Of a stretch of 64,000 nt of DNA, positions 46,247 through 55,510 are shown piece by piece. The notes under the pieces are model-generated. The model was not told the DNA's origin, ran no database searches, and saw nothing but the letters and a program-made list of their open reading frames with translations. The position numbers were made by a program, and so were the translations under genes. Origin of the DNA: Rhodospirillales bacterium. Its GTDB lineage: Bacteria; Pseudomonadota; Alphaproteobacteria; Rhodospirillales; Magnetospirillaceae. Where the stretch lies: assembly GCA_019455065.1 (NCBI GenBank), contig JACFNC010000002.1:124001-188000 (forward strand), in the 5' to 3' direction. The first letter of the stretch is position 1; the number at the start of each line of letters is the position of its first letter.

Positions 46247-47428
46247 TCACCTTTCCGGCGCCGCCTCGCGGGGCAGGCTGGGACGAACGAGAAACGCACC
46301 ATGCGCGAACAGGTAGGCGATGAACGGCAAACCCCATAGCAGCGCCGAAACGGCAAGCCAACGGTCGTCGGCCAGGATACCCGCCGCGACCCGGACGGGC
46401 GCCGCCAGCATCATCACCCAAAACGCGGCGACCATCAGCGGGCCGGGTTGCACCGGCCGCCCGGTGTGGCGCAGGACGACCCGGGACATCAGCCCCATCA
46501 TCATCAGCCCCAGGGCGCCGACGGTGAAGGCGTGCAGCGCCACCGTTCCCGGCCAGGGAGCCCCCAGATCGGACAGCGCCTGCAAGGCCAGGGCGAGGAC
46601 CAGCCACAGATAGGCGACGTGGGTGACCCACAAGACCGGAACGCGGCCGGTGCGCCAACCCCGCCAGCCCCACAGGCGCATCCCGTGGGCGACGGCGGCG
46701 GCCGCCGCCGCTATGCCGCTCGGCCAACTGTCCGGAACCATGGTGTCGGCGGCCACCCAGAGCAGCAGGGTCGCCCCCGCCAGCCGCTCGATGGCCGGCG
46801 ACGCCACAACCGCGTTCTCTAGGCCGGCCACCGTGGTGCGGGTGAAGACCGGCGTCAGGAACCCGCCGACCACGGCGAAGAGGACGACCAGCACGTCGGT
46901 CGACCAGACGAGCGCGCGATGAGCAAGGACGTGATCGCCCGCCAGGGTGGCTCCGTGATAGACCGCATTGCCGGCCGCCATGGCCGCCAGTATCGGCAAG
47001 AGCACCGCGAAGCGACGGTCGACGGCGGCAAGCAGGCCGGGCGCGATCATGGCCAGCAGGACGGGCACCAGCAGCAAGTCGACGCCGGCGGCGAGCGCCG
47101 GCCACAGGCCGGCTCCGCCCCACATCGCCATGCGTCCCGCCAGCCAGAGGGCCGCCAGGACCATCAACCGGCCACCCGAGACTTCCGGCGTGCCGGCCCA
47201 ACTGGGCAGGGCGGTGAGGACGAATCCGGCGACGATCGCCGCGGCGAAGCCGAACAGCATCTCGTGGCCATGCCAGAGCACGGTCGGCGGGACCGCCACT
47301 CCCGGCGGCGCGGACAGCGCGACCAGCCATGCCGCCAATGCGAGAGGGCCATAGATCGCGCCGCCCAGGAAGAAGGGGCGGAAGCCGCTGCGCCACACCG
47401 GGGCGGCGAGCAGGCGCGTCAAGGTCAC
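46247..47428 (-). CDS. nnrS: NnrS family heme/copper membrane protein
   Basis: The 393-residue protein has about 12 membrane helices and the NnrS histidine motif H53-G-H55-E-M (LWHGHEMLFGF), with TVGALGLMMMGLMSRVVLRHTG later. NnrS proteins bind heme and copper and protect against nitric oxide; they are usually in denitrification or NO regulons. Here the GTG start overlaps the stop of the TRAP large permease as GTGA, so it is translated with a solute importer. No nor, nir or FNR-type gene is near. This context is unusual. Confidence 0.9.
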   Translation of the reverse strand: MTLTRLLAAPVWRSGFRPFFLGGAIYGPLALAAWLVALSAPPGVAVPPTVLWHGHEMLFGFAAAIVAGFVLTALPSWAGTPEVSGGRLMVLAALWLAGRMAMWGGAGLWPALAAGVDLLLVPVLLAMIAPGLLAAVDRRFAVLLPILAAMAAGNAVYHGATLAGDHVLAHRALVWSTDVLVVLFAVVGGFLTPVFTRTTVAGLENAVVASPAIERLAGATLLLWVAADTMVPDSWPSGIAAAAAAVAHGMRLWGWRGWRTGRVPVLWVTHVAYLWLVLALALQALSDLGAPWPGTVALHAFTVGALGLMMMGLMSRVVLRHTGRPVQPGPLMVAAFWVMMLAAPVRVAAGILADDRWLAVSALLWGLPFIAYLFAHGAFLVRPSLPREAAPER

Positions 47429-48723
47429 CCCGCCTTCATCAGGTTCGGCAGGACCAGCGAAAACCAGGGGACGAATACGATCAGCCCCAGCCGCACGATG
47501 TCGGCGGCCCAAAACGGCGTTACGCCCCGGAAGATCGTCGCCGTGTCGGTGTCGGGAAGGACGGCCTTGAGGACGAACACGTTGAGACCGACGGGAGGGG
47601 TGATCAGGCTGATCTCGGTCACCACCACCACGACGATGCCGAACCAGATGAGATCGAAGCCCATCGCCTGCATCAGCGGATAAAAGATGGGCACCGTCAG
47701 CAGCACCATCGACATGCTTTCCAGCAGGCAGCCGAGCAGCAGATAGATGGCCAGAATGGCGACCAGCACGAGCATCGGGGAGGCACCAAGCGTCTCCACC
47801 CACGCCAGGAGCATGGTCGGCAGACCGATCAGGTTCATGAAGTTCGAAAACAGCAGCGCGCCGAACAGGACGAAAAAGATCATCGCCGTGGTCTGCGCCG
47901 ATTCGCCCAGCACCTCAATCAGGGTACGCAGCGTCAACGCCCGCCGGAACAGGGCGAAGAAGAAGGCCCCGGCGGCGCCGATGCCCGCGGCCTCGGTGGG
48001 CGTGAACACGCCCAGATAGATGCCGCCGATCACCAGCACGAACAGCATCAGCACGCCCCAGACCCCGCTCAGGGCACGAAGCCTCTCCCGCATCGGCGTG
48101 GCCTCGCCGCGCGGGCCCATCTCCGGCCGCACCGCCGTTACTGCCGCGATCGCCGCGAGATAGCCGAGCACCCCCAGCATGCCGGGAATGATGCCGGCGA
48201 TGAACAGGGCGCCGATGTCGGAACTGGTGATGATGCCGTAGATGACCAGGATGACGCTGGGCGGGATCAGGATGCCGAGCGTGCCGCCGGCGGCGATGGA
48301 GCCGGCGGCCAGCGACGGGGCGTAGCCGAACCGTCGCATCGACGGCATCGACACCTTGGCCATTGTCGCCGCCGTTGCCAACGAACTGCCGCAGATCGCC
48401 GAAAACCCCGCGCAAGCCACGATGGTCGCCATTGCCAAGCCGCCGCGCCGATGCCCCAGCCAGGCGTTGGACGCGACGTAGAGCTGCTCGGAGAGTCCGG
48501 CCCGCGTCACGAAATTGCCCATGAGGATGAACAGCGGCACCACCGAGAGACCGTAGTTCATGCCGGTCTCGTAGGTGATCTGTGCGACCATGGCCATGGC
48601 CGGGTGCCATCCCAGAATGTACACCACGCCGCCGAACCCTACGAGGCCCATGGCGAAGGCGATTGGCAGCCCGGCCAGAATGAGCACGAGCAGTATGACG
48701 AATCCGACGAGGACGGCGGTCAT
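47425..48723 (-). CDS. TRAP transporter large permease (DctM)
   Basis: The 432-residue protein has about 12 membrane helices, as in DctM. Family blocks are FAMGLVGFGGVVYILG, GGTLGILIPPSVILVIYGII and LITPPVGLNVFVLKAVLPDT near the end. It forms the sodium-driven translocation unit with DctQ and takes up organic acids delivered by DctP. It follows dctQ by ten bases and overlaps nnrS. Confidence 0.94.
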   Translation of the reverse strand: MTAVLVGFVILLVLILAGLPIAFAMGLVGFGGVVYILGWHPAMAMVAQITYETGMNYGLSVVPLFILMGNFVTRAGLSEQLYVASNAWLGHRRGGLAMATIVACAGFSAICGSSLATAATMAKVSMPSMRRFGYAPSLAAGSIAAGGTLGILIPPSVILVIYGIITSSDIGALFIAGIIPGMLGVLGYLAAIAAVTAVRPEMGPRGEATPMRERLRALSGVWGVLMLFVLVIGGIYLGVFTPTEAAGIGAAGAFFFALFRRALTLRTLIEVLGESAQTTAMIFFVLFGALLFSNFMNLIGLPTMLLAWVETLGASPMLVLVAILAIYLLLGCLLESMSMVLLTVPIFYPLMQAMGFDLIWFGIVVVVVTEISLITPPVGLNVFVLKAVLPDTDTATIFRGVTPFWAADIVRLGLIVFVPWFSLVLPNLMKAG

Positions 48724-48733
48724 GACAGAACCA

Positions 48734-49252
48734 TCAACCCGGAGCGCGCCCAGCCTGTCGCGGTCCGATGACCGCGTTGGCTATGAACACAACCACCGTG
48801 AACGCGCTGAAGACGCTCATCAGGCGCGCCACCGGTGCCAGGGGAATGTGCAGATATGCCGTGGCATCGCCATAGGCCACCAACTGATTCGCCTTGTCCC
48901 ACAGGACATAGGCGAGCACCACCATGATCACCGCGCCCACGACGCTGACCACGCGGTACTGAAGATTGCGTGCGCGGGCGCCCAACAGGGGATCCAGCAG
49001 GTTGACCGAGACGTGCCCGTCCCGCGCGCTGATGAGCGGCAGGCCGGCGAAAATCAAAATACCCATCATTATTTCGGTGGCCTCGAACGCGCCGGGGATG
49101 GGACGGCTGAAGGCGTCCCGCCCGATCACGTCGAAAAAGGTCAGGACCATCATCCCGAAGAGCAGGACAGCCGCGAGGAGCCCAAGGGCCCGGTCGAGCC
49201 AACGGCTCAACCGGATTCCCAGGGCGACGGCCGAGGGTTTGATCGCATTCAT
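48734..49252 (-). CDS. TRAP transporter small permease (DctQ)
   Basis: The 172-residue protein has four membrane helices and the DctQ pattern FFDVIGRDAFSRPIPGAFEA, followed by LISARDGHVSVNLLDPLL. It pairs with the large permease encoded ten bases downstream. It lies 25 bases after the binding-protein gene. Confidence 0.92.
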   Translation of the reverse strand: MNAIKPSAVALGIRLSRWLDRALGLLAAVLLFGMMVLTFFDVIGRDAFSRPIPGAFEATEIMMGILIFAGLPLISARDGHVSVNLLDPLLGARARNLQYRVVSVVGAVIMVVLAYVLWDKANQLVAYGDATAYLHIPLAPVARLMSVFSAFTVVVFIANAVIGPRQAGRAPG

Positions 49253-49277
49253 CGCAATGACCCTTCGGCCGGTCCTA

Positions 49278-50300
49278 TCACTTCGAGAGCTTGGCGATCT
49301 CGGCGCGCATGTAGCTCAGGGCCGCGAGCCCGTCGACGCCCCGCTCCTTAGCCTTGTCCAGCCACTTGGCCTCGGCGAAGGCCAGCCGCTTCTTGAGCTC
49401 GGCCATGGCCGCGTCGTCGAGCTTCGAGACCTCGATGCCGGCCGCCTTGATTGCCGTCATGCCCGCGGCGTCGGCGGCGTCCCATGCCTTCCCGGCCAAC
49501 CGCGCGAAGGCCTCGCCGGAAACGCTCATCAGCGCCGCCTGCTCGTCCTTGCTCAAGCTTTCGAACTTCGCCTGGTTCATGACCAGGAAGAAGCTGGTGT
49601 TGTACAGGCCGTCGGGCACTTCGGTCATGTACTTCAGCGCCTTGTCGATCTTGAAGAAGGGGACCGATTCGCTGGGGAACATGATGCCGTCGGCCACGCC
49701 GTTGGTCAGGATCTCGTAGGATTTCGGCGACGGTGCGTGGATCGGCACGATCCCCAATTCCTTCGAGATGTCGTTGATGATGCCGCCGCCGACGCGGATC
49801 TTCAGGTCCTTGAGGTCGCCAACCGCCTTGATCGGCCGCTTGGCGTTGAAGATATGACCCGGCCCGTGCACGAAGACCGACAGCAGCTTCACGCCCTTGT
49901 GCTCGTCGGCCTTGGCGAAGTACTTCTCGGTGGTCCGCCAGTAGGCGATCGAGATCGCCTCGGCGCTGTTGCCGAGGAACGGCAGTTCGGCGACGTCGGT
50001 CAACGCGAAGCGGCCCGGCGTGTAGCCGTGGACGCTGTAGGTGACGTCGGCGATGCCATCCTTGGCGATGTCGAAATGGGCCGGCGGCGCGCCCAACGGG
50101 GCGGGCAGGACCTCGACCTTCACTTTGCCCTTGGTCGCCTCCTCGACCATCTTGCCCCATGGCACGACCATGTCCTTCATGATCGGGTGGGTCGGCGGCA
50201 GCCAGTTGGCGACGCGCAAGGTGGTCTCGGCATGGGCGGCCGACGCGGTCATGGCGGCGCCGACGGCGGCCCCAAGCAGGGCGGCAACGTACTTCCTCAT
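49278..50300 (-). CDS. TRAP transporter solute-binding protein (DctP)
   Basis: The 340-residue periplasmic protein starts with a signal peptide (MRKYVAALLGAAVGAAMTAS, cut after AHA) and continues TTLRVANWLPPTHPIMKDMV. It belongs to the DctP/TAXI-like DctP group, with the ligand arginine region LKDLKIRVGGGI. DctP proteins bind carboxylates through that arginine. The ligand here is unknown; the gene order suggests it is the acid used by the CoA-transferase cluster upstream. Confidence 0.92.
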   Translation of the reverse strand: MRKYVAALLGAAVGAAMTASAAHAETTLRVANWLPPTHPIMKDMVVPWGKMVEEATKGKVKVEVLPAPLGAPPAHFDIAKDGIADVTYSVHGYTPGRFALTDVAELPFLGNSAEAISIAYWRTTEKYFAKADEHKGVKLLSVFVHGPGHIFNAKRPIKAVGDLKDLKIRVGGGIINDISKELGIVPIHAPSPKSYEILTNGVADGIMFPSESVPFFKIDKALKYMTEVPDGLYNTSFFLVMNQAKFESLSKDEQAALMSVSGEAFARLAGKAWDAADAAGMTAIKAAGIEVSKLDDAAMAELKKRLAFAEAKWLDKAKERGVDGLAALSYMRAEIAKLSK

Positions 50301-50465
50301 TCGTTCACTCCCTCTTCTGTGCAGATGTGGACCCCCGGCCGTTCTCGGCCTCGTTCTTCTTGGGCACCACCCCCCCGCCCCGCGGCAGGGGGAATTGTCC
50401 GATCATCACACGGGGCGGCGGCCGTGACCAGGGTCACGCGATACCCCGCCCCGATGCAGTTGCGA

Positions 50466-51293
50466 TTACATCACGAAACCACCGCTGGCGAGCACGACCT
50501 CGCCGCTTATGTAGTCGGATTCCGGGATGCACAGCAGATAGACCGCGCCTGCCGCCTCTTCCGGCGTGCCGCCCCTGCCCAGCGGGATCATGCGGTTCAT
50601 CTGCTGGATGAATTCGGGCTGGATGCCCATCTTGATCTCGCGTTCGCCAACCTGGGCCACCTCGCCGCCCGACCCGATCGGCTGGGTGATGCGGGTCTGG
50701 ATGTAGCCGAAGGCGACGGCGTTGACGGTGACGTTGTAGCGACCCCACTCCTTCGCCATCGTCTTGGTCAGGCCGACGACCGCCGCCTTGCCCGCCGAAT
50801 AGGCGGCCTGCCCGGCGTTGCCGTAGAGGCCGGCGATCGAGGTGACGTTGACCACCTTGCGCATCACCGGCCGCCCCTCCTCCTTCTCCCGCTTGGCGGC
50901 GACGCGGATGTACTCGGCGGCGGCGCGCAGCACGCGGAAGGGCGCCGTGGCGTGCACGTCCAACATGGCATACCACTGCTCGTCGGTCATCTTCTGGATC
51001 ACCGCGTCCCAGGGATAGCCGGCGTTGTTGACGATGATGTCCAGTCCGCCGAAGGTGTCGACGGCCGCACGCACGATGCGGTCGCCGAAGTCGGGCTTGG
51101 TCACGTCGCCGGCCACGATGGCGGCCTCGCTGCCCAGTTCACCGATGCGCTTGGCGGTTTCGTTGGCCGGGCCCTCGTCGAGATCGTTGACGACGACTCG
51201 GGCTCCCTCGCTCGCCAGCTTGAGCGCGATGGCCTGGCCGATGCCGCGGCCCGAGCCGGTGACCAGCGCCACCTTGCCTTCCAGTTTCTTCAT
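50466..51293 (-). CDS. SDR family oxidoreductase, FabG-like
   Basis: The 275-residue dehydrogenase shows TGSGRGIG, NNAGYPWDAV, the serine in VTSIAG and the Tyr-Lys pair in AYSAGKAAV, with GEVVLASGGFVM at the end. An insert around 210-235 (GSGGEVAQVGEREIKMGIQP) is longer than in FabG. It probably oxidises a hydroxyacyl-CoA in the cluster. Its ATG shares one base with the CoA-transferase stop (TGATG), so both are cotranscribed. Confidence 0.92.
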   Translation of the reverse strand: MKKLEGKVALVTGSGRGIGQAIALKLASEGARVVVNDLDEGPANETAKRIGELGSEAAIVAGDVTKPDFGDRIVRAAVDTFGGLDIIVNNAGYPWDAVIQKMTDEQWYAMLDVHATAPFRVLRAAAEYIRVAAKREKEEGRPVMRKVVNVTSIAGLYGNAGQAAYSAGKAAVVGLTKTMAKEWGRYNVTVNAVAFGYIQTRITQPIGSGGEVAQVGEREIKMGIQPEFIQQMNRMIPLGRGGTPEEAAGAVYLLCIPESDYISGEVVLASGGFVM

Positions 51294-52522
51294 CAGACCC
51301 TCTCCTCGAGACTACGCTTGTTTTCCTGAATACCCGCCACGACGCCGCGCGCCCGCAAGCCGGCAAGCTCGGCGTCAGTATAGCCGGCTTCGGCCAGAAT
51401 GGCGTCGGTGTGCTGACCGTATTTGGGCGGGAAGGGCATTTCTGCCTGCGCCTCGGGCAGGTCGACGGCCAGCGGCTGCATCCGGATGGTCCGGCCGTCG
51501 GGCATCACGGTGCGCGTCAGCTTGTCGCTGAGGGCCGCCATCTGGGCGACTTGGGGGATGGTGTGGATGCGCGCGTTGGGCACGGTGGCCCGCGCCAGAT
51601 CATCCCGAATCTCGTCGGCCGTGGCCTGGGACGTGATCGCCGCGATGTCCCGGTGCAGGGTCTCACGGTCGCGGGTGCGCCCCTCGTTGGTCTGCCGGCC
51701 CTCGGTCGCCAGCGGGGCGAAGCGGGGAAGCGCCGTGAGGCGCCGCCACTGCACGTCGCTGCCGATGGCCATGTAGACGAACCCGTCGCGGGTCGGATAG
51801 GCGTTGGTGGGGATGAACTTGCGGTGCTCGTTGCCGCAGCGGGTGATCTCGGAATCTTCGCAGCCGAAGTCGAGCAGCGGCAGAGTGGTGATCAGCCAGC
51901 TTGCCGCCGCCTGAAGCATGGAGACGTCGATGCGCCGGCCGCGCCCGGTCTCGGCCCGGTCGGCCAGCGCCAGCATGACGTTGGCGTAGACCTCGTCGCC
52001 CGCCTTGAGATCGATCACCGGCACCCCGGTCAGAGTCGGCGGCCCGTCGGCCGGGCCGGTCAGCTCCATGTAGCCGGCCATCGCCTGAATGGCGGGGTCG
52101 TAGCCGGGGACGTTGGGGTAGTCCGGCCCCATCGCGGAAATTCCGGCCCAGATGAGGTCGGGCTTGATCGCGCTGAGGGTTTCGTAGTCGATGCCGAGCT
52201 GCTGGTAGCGGCCGGGCAGGGTGTTGCAGCAGAACACGTCCACGTCGAGTTCGCGGATCAGGCGGTGCAGGACCGCCTGGCCCTCCGGCTCCTTGAGATT
52301 GAGGGCGATCGCCTCCTTGCCGACGTTGGGGGCGACGAAATAGGTGCGCCGGTCGTCATCGGCGACCCGCCCGCCGATATAGCGGTTGGGATCGCCCGGC
52401 AGCCCCGCGCCGGTCGGCGCCGCCTCCAGCCGGATCACCCGCCAGCCGAGCTGGGCGAAGCGCAGCGTCGCATAGGGCAGCGACAGCGCCTGCTCCAGCG
52501 CCAGGACCGTGCGCCGCTTCAT
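51293..52522 (-). CDS. Family III CoA-transferase (CaiB/BaiF)
   Basis: The 409-residue enzyme moves CoA between acyl groups by an enzyme-bound aspartyl thioester. The nucleophile is probably D171 in [17 protein letters not shown]. Other hallmarks are [31 protein letters not shown] and [17 protein letters not shown]. It starts at 52522, with GGAG upstream. It likely activates the imported acid, using succinyl-CoA or a cluster intermediate as donor. The SDR gene follows without a gap. Confidence 0.92.
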   Translation of the reverse strand: MKRRTVLALEQALSLPYATLRFAQLGWRVIRLEAAPTGAGLPGDPNRYIGGRVADDDRRTYFVAPNVGKEAIALNLKEPEGQAVLHRLIRELDVDVFCCNTLPGRYQQLGIDYETLSAIKPDLIWAGISAMGPDYPNVPGYDPAIQAMAGYMELTGPADGPPTLTGVPVIDLKAGDEVYANVMLALADRAETGRGRRIDVSMLQAAASWLITTLPLLDFGCEDSEITRCGNEHRKFIPTNAYPTRDGFVYMAIGSDVQWRRLTALPRFAPLATEGRQTNEGRTRDRETLHRDIAAITSQATADEIRDDLARATVPNARIHTIPQVAQMAALSDKLTRTVMPDGRTIRMQPLAVDLPEAQAEMPFPPKYGQHTDAILAEAGYTDAELAGLRARGVVAGIQENKRSLEERV

Positions 52523-52588
52523 GGGTTGGGCTCCACACTCCGTCTCCCGCTTGCGTGTGAACCTGCGCCGGAGGCCGCCCCCCTTTGC

Positions 52589-52657
52589 GTCACCCCCGCG
52601 AAGGCGGGGGTCCATAATTCATCGGCGAATATGGATTCCCGCTTTCGCGGGAATGAC
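52589..52657. repeat. Two-hairpin REP-like element, family 1, copy A
   Basis: Two perfect eight-base hairpins face each other. The first is ACCCCCGC-GAAG-GCGGGGGT (52592-52611) and the second is ATTCCCGC-TTTC-GCGGGAAT (52635-52654). Outer ends read GTCA and TGAC, and the inner flanks TCCATA and TATGGA are also complementary. It separates the CoA-transferase and molybdenum-hydroxylase genes. Related copies flank the GIY-YIG gene at 59841. Confidence 0.85.
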
Positions 52658-52706
52658 GACCATGAATGCTGTCGGACCGAGGGCGGCAGGGCAATGATTT
52701 CCCCCA

Positions 52707-55025
52707 TCATTCCGCCGCCTCGGCCAGCGCCGGATGCAGGGCGCGGTAGACGTTCTCGGGCGTGAAGGGCAGCTTGTAGATCCGGGTGCCGGTGGCGTTC
52801 TCGATGGCGTTGGCCACCGCCGCCGCCATGCAGATCGCCGGCGCCTCGCCGACGCCCTTGGCGCCTTGCGGCCCCTCGCCGTCCATCGTCTCGATGAAGG
52901 TGATGTCCATCTCGGGAATTTCCGGCGCCGTCACCAGCTTGTAGTCGCGGAAGTTCGGATTCTTGCAGACGCCATTCTCGATCATCAGCGTCTCGGTGAT
53001 GGCGTAGCCCTGGCCCATGACGATGCCGCCCTCGATCTGGCCCTCGATGCCAAGGCGATTGAGCACGCGGCCGACATCATGCGCGGCCCACACCTTCAGC
53101 AGCGTGACGATGCCGGTGTCGGTGTCGACCTCGACCTCGACCACCTGCGTCGCCCAGGCATAGGCGGCCGACACGTCGCCCTTGAACCCCTTGTCCTGGT
53201 GGACGCTGGGCGGCTCGTAGTAGTGGGTGGTCATCACCAGCTCGGCCTTGTCCGAGAAGTGCAGCGAGCGCAGCATCTTGGCCAGCGGCATGATGACCTG
53301 GCCGTCGCTGGCGCGGACGATGAAACCATCGCGCAGGTCGAGATCGCCGGCCGCCAGGTTGGACACCTTGGCGGCGGCGTTGAGGATCTTGTCCCGCGCC
53401 TTGCGCGCCGCGCCGATCGCCGAGTTTCCGGCGATGAAGGTGGTGCGGCTGGCATGGACGCCGACGTCCCAGGGCGTGATGTCGGTGTCGTTGTTGACCA
53501 CCGTCACCGAGCCCAGCGGCACGCCCAGCTCCTCGCAGACGAGCTGGGCCAGCACGGTCTCCGAGCCCTGCCCGATCTCAGACGCGCCGGTCATCACCGT
53601 GACGTGGGCGAAGTCGTCGAGCTTGAGGATGGTGCCGCAGCCGTCCGACGGATAGATCTTGGCGCCGCCGCCGACATGCAGCATCGAGGCGATGCCGACG
53701 CCGCGCTTGACCGACCCCGGGGCGCCCTGCGCCGCCTTGTAGGCGCGGCGCTTGGCCTGGTAGTCGCTGCGCTCGGCCGCCGTGGTGATGCAGTCCTTGA
53801 AGCCGCAGGTCTTGAAGTGCATGCCCTGACCGGTCACCTCGCCCGCCTCCTGGGCGTTCTTCAGGCGGAACTCCAGCGGGTCCATGCCGATCGCCTCGGC
53901 CAGCTTGTCCATGTGCTGCTCGATGGCGAAGGTGGCCTGGAGGTTGCCGTAGCCGCGGAACGAGCCGGCATAGGGGTTGTTGGTGTAGACCGCGGTGGTC
54001 TTGTACAGGCAGTGCTCCACCCGGTAGAGCGACGAAAAGGTCTGCATCATGACGAACGGCGTCGTCGCGCCCCACGAGGTGTAGGCGCCGTTGTCGTGCA
54101 GGGTGTCGACGGTGCGGAAGGTCAGCGAGCCGTCCTTGCGCACGCCCGACCGCAGGGTGAGGATCACCGGCTGGCGCGTCGGCGAGGCGAGAAACTCCTC
54201 CTCGCGGGTGAACATCAGCTTGACCGGCCGCTTGGTGGCGCGGGCCAGGAAGATGGCGATCGGCTCGAAGGGGTAGATGTCGAGCTTGGAGCCGAAGCCG
54301 CCGCCGATCGGCGGCTGGATGATGCGGATGCGCCCCGGATCGATGTTCAGAAGCTCGGCGAACTCGCGCTTGTGCAGGAACGGCACCTGGGTGTTCGAGT
54401 AGAGCAGGAGATTGCCCGAGGCGTCGAACTCGGCGATGACGCCCGACACGCCCATGCAGCAATGGGTGACGTAATGCAGCTCGAAGCTGTCCTCGATCAC
54501 CACGTCCGACTCGGCCTCGCCCTGGGCCACGTCGCCGTGGCTGTAGTCGAAGACCATGGCGACGTTGTCTTTCTTGAAGTCGTTGATCAACGGCGCCCCG
54601 GGTTTCAGCGCGTCGCGGGGATCGAAGATCGTCGGCAGGTCCTCGTATTCCACCTCGATCAGCTTCAGCGCCTCTTCGGCGATCTCTTCGCTGTCGGCGG
54701 CCACGGCGGCGATCTCGTCGCGCTGGCTGCGCACCTTGTCGCCCTTCAGGGGCATGTGGTCCTTGTTGACGCCAATCGGCCGCTGGTCGGGGACGTCGGC
54801 GGCGGTGATGACCGCATGCACGCCGGGCAGGGCCTTGGCCTTACTGGTGTCGATGCGCACGATGCGGGCGTGTATGCGGCCGGACCGGAGGATCTTGCCG
54901 TAGAGCTGGCCCGAGACGTTGAGGTCGCCGATGTAGCGCGTCTTGCCCGAGGCCTTGTCGGGCGCGTCCATCTTGGGAATGCGCCGGCCGATCAGGGAGT
55001 TCTTCTCGATCGTCTTGGTGGTCAT
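52707..55025 (-). CDS. Molybdenum hydroxylase large (Mo-cofactor) subunit
   Basis: The 772-residue xanthine-oxidase-family subunit binds the molybdenum-pterin cofactor. It shows QPPIGGGFGSKLDIYPFEPI, YAGSFRGYGNLQATFAIEQH, GASEIGQGSETV and the catalytic glutamate in KGVGEAPAICM near the C-terminus. It should hydroxylate or dehydroxylate an aromatic ring or acyl-CoA with water as oxygen source. The sequence looks closer to CoxL/4-hydroxybenzoyl-CoA-reductase-like members than to true xanthine dehydrogenase, by eye. ATG 55025 has GAGGAG upstream. FAD and 2Fe-2S subunits precede it. Confidence 0.92.
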   Translation of the reverse strand: MTTKTIEKNSLIGRRIPKMDAPDKASGKTRYIGDLNVSGQLYGKILRSGRIHARIVRIDTSKAKALPGVHAVITAADVPDQRPIGVNKDHMPLKGDKVRSQRDEIAAVAADSEEIAEEALKLIEVEYEDLPTIFDPRDALKPGAPLINDFKKDNVAMVFDYSHGDVAQGEAESDVVIEDSFELHYVTHCCMGVSGVIAEFDASGNLLLYSNTQVPFLHKREFAELLNIDPGRIRIIQPPIGGGFGSKLDIYPFEPIAIFLARATKRPVKLMFTREEEFLASPTRQPVILTLRSGVRKDGSLTFRTVDTLHDNGAYTSWGATTPFVMMQTFSSLYRVEHCLYKTTAVYTNNPYAGSFRGYGNLQATFAIEQHMDKLAEAIGMDPLEFRLKNAQEAGEVTGQGMHFKTCGFKDCITTAAERSDYQAKRRAYKAAQGAPGSVKRGVGIASMLHVGGGAKIYPSDGCGTILKLDDFAHVTVMTGASEIGQGSETVLAQLVCEELGVPLGSVTVVNNDTDITPWDVGVHASRTTFIAGNSAIGAARKARDKILNAAAKVSNLAAGDLDLRDGFIVRASDGQVIMPLAKMLRSLHFSDKAELVMTTHYYEPPSVHQDKGFKGDVSAAYAWATQVVEVEVDTDTGIVTLLKVWAAHDVGRVLNRLGIEGQIEGGIVMGQGYAITETLMIENGVCKNPNFRDYKLVTAPEIPEMDITFIETMDGEGPQGAKGVGEAPAICMAAAVANAIENATGTRIYKLPFTPENVYRALHPALAEAAE

Positions 55026-55036
55026 GGCGCCGCTCC

Positions 55037-55510
55037 TCACTGGTTGGTGCCGCTAACCGCGGCGACGGCGTCGATCAGCTTTTTGTAGCCGGTGCAGCGG
55101 CACAGATTGCCTTCCAGCCCGCGCTTGATTTCGTCGCGGCTGGCATGCGGGTTTTGCTCCAGAAGCCAGGTCGACTGCATGACCATGCCGGGGGTGCAGA
55201 AGCCGCACTGGACGGCCCCGTTGTCGACCATGGCCTGGCGCAGCGGCTCGGAAGCCTCGTCGGCGGCGACTCCTTCGATGGTGGTGACCGTGCGGCCGTC
55301 GCAGTCGACGGCGAACATCAGGCAGGCGTTCACCGAACGGCCGTCGACGATGATCGTGCAGGCGCCGCACTCGCCCTCGCCGCAGCCGTACTTGGTGCCG
55401 GTCAGGCGCAGGACGTCCCGCAGCATCGCCAGCGCGGTCATGGTCACGGGCACCGTGACGTTGCGCAGCGAGCCGTTGAGGGTGAAAGCGATTTCACGCG
55501 TCAGCGACAT
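55037..55510 (-). CDS. Molybdenum hydroxylase 2Fe-2S subunit
   Basis: The 157-residue iron-sulfur subunit carries the plant-ferredoxin-type cluster motif CGEGECGACTIIVDGRSVNAC and the helical second cluster motif CGFCTPGM plus CRCTGY, complete for two 2Fe-2S centres. It relays electrons from molybdenum to FAD. It starts inside the FAD-subunit gene (17-base overlap) and ends 11 bases before the large-subunit start. Confidence 0.95.
   Translation of the reverse strand: MSLTREIAFTLNGSLRNVTVPVTMTALAMLRDVLRLTGTKYGCGEGECGACTIIVDGRSVNACLMFAVDCDGRTVTTIEGVAADEASEPLRQAMVDNGAVQCGFCTPGMVMQSTWLLEQNPHASRDEIKRGLEGNLCRCTGYKKLIDAVAAVSGTNQ

Noticed and set aside
52734-55088. 784-codon plus-strand frame opposite the Mo subunit
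   Set aside because: The true gene on the minus strand has complete family motifs. The opposite frame has no recognisable domain and no ribosome site.
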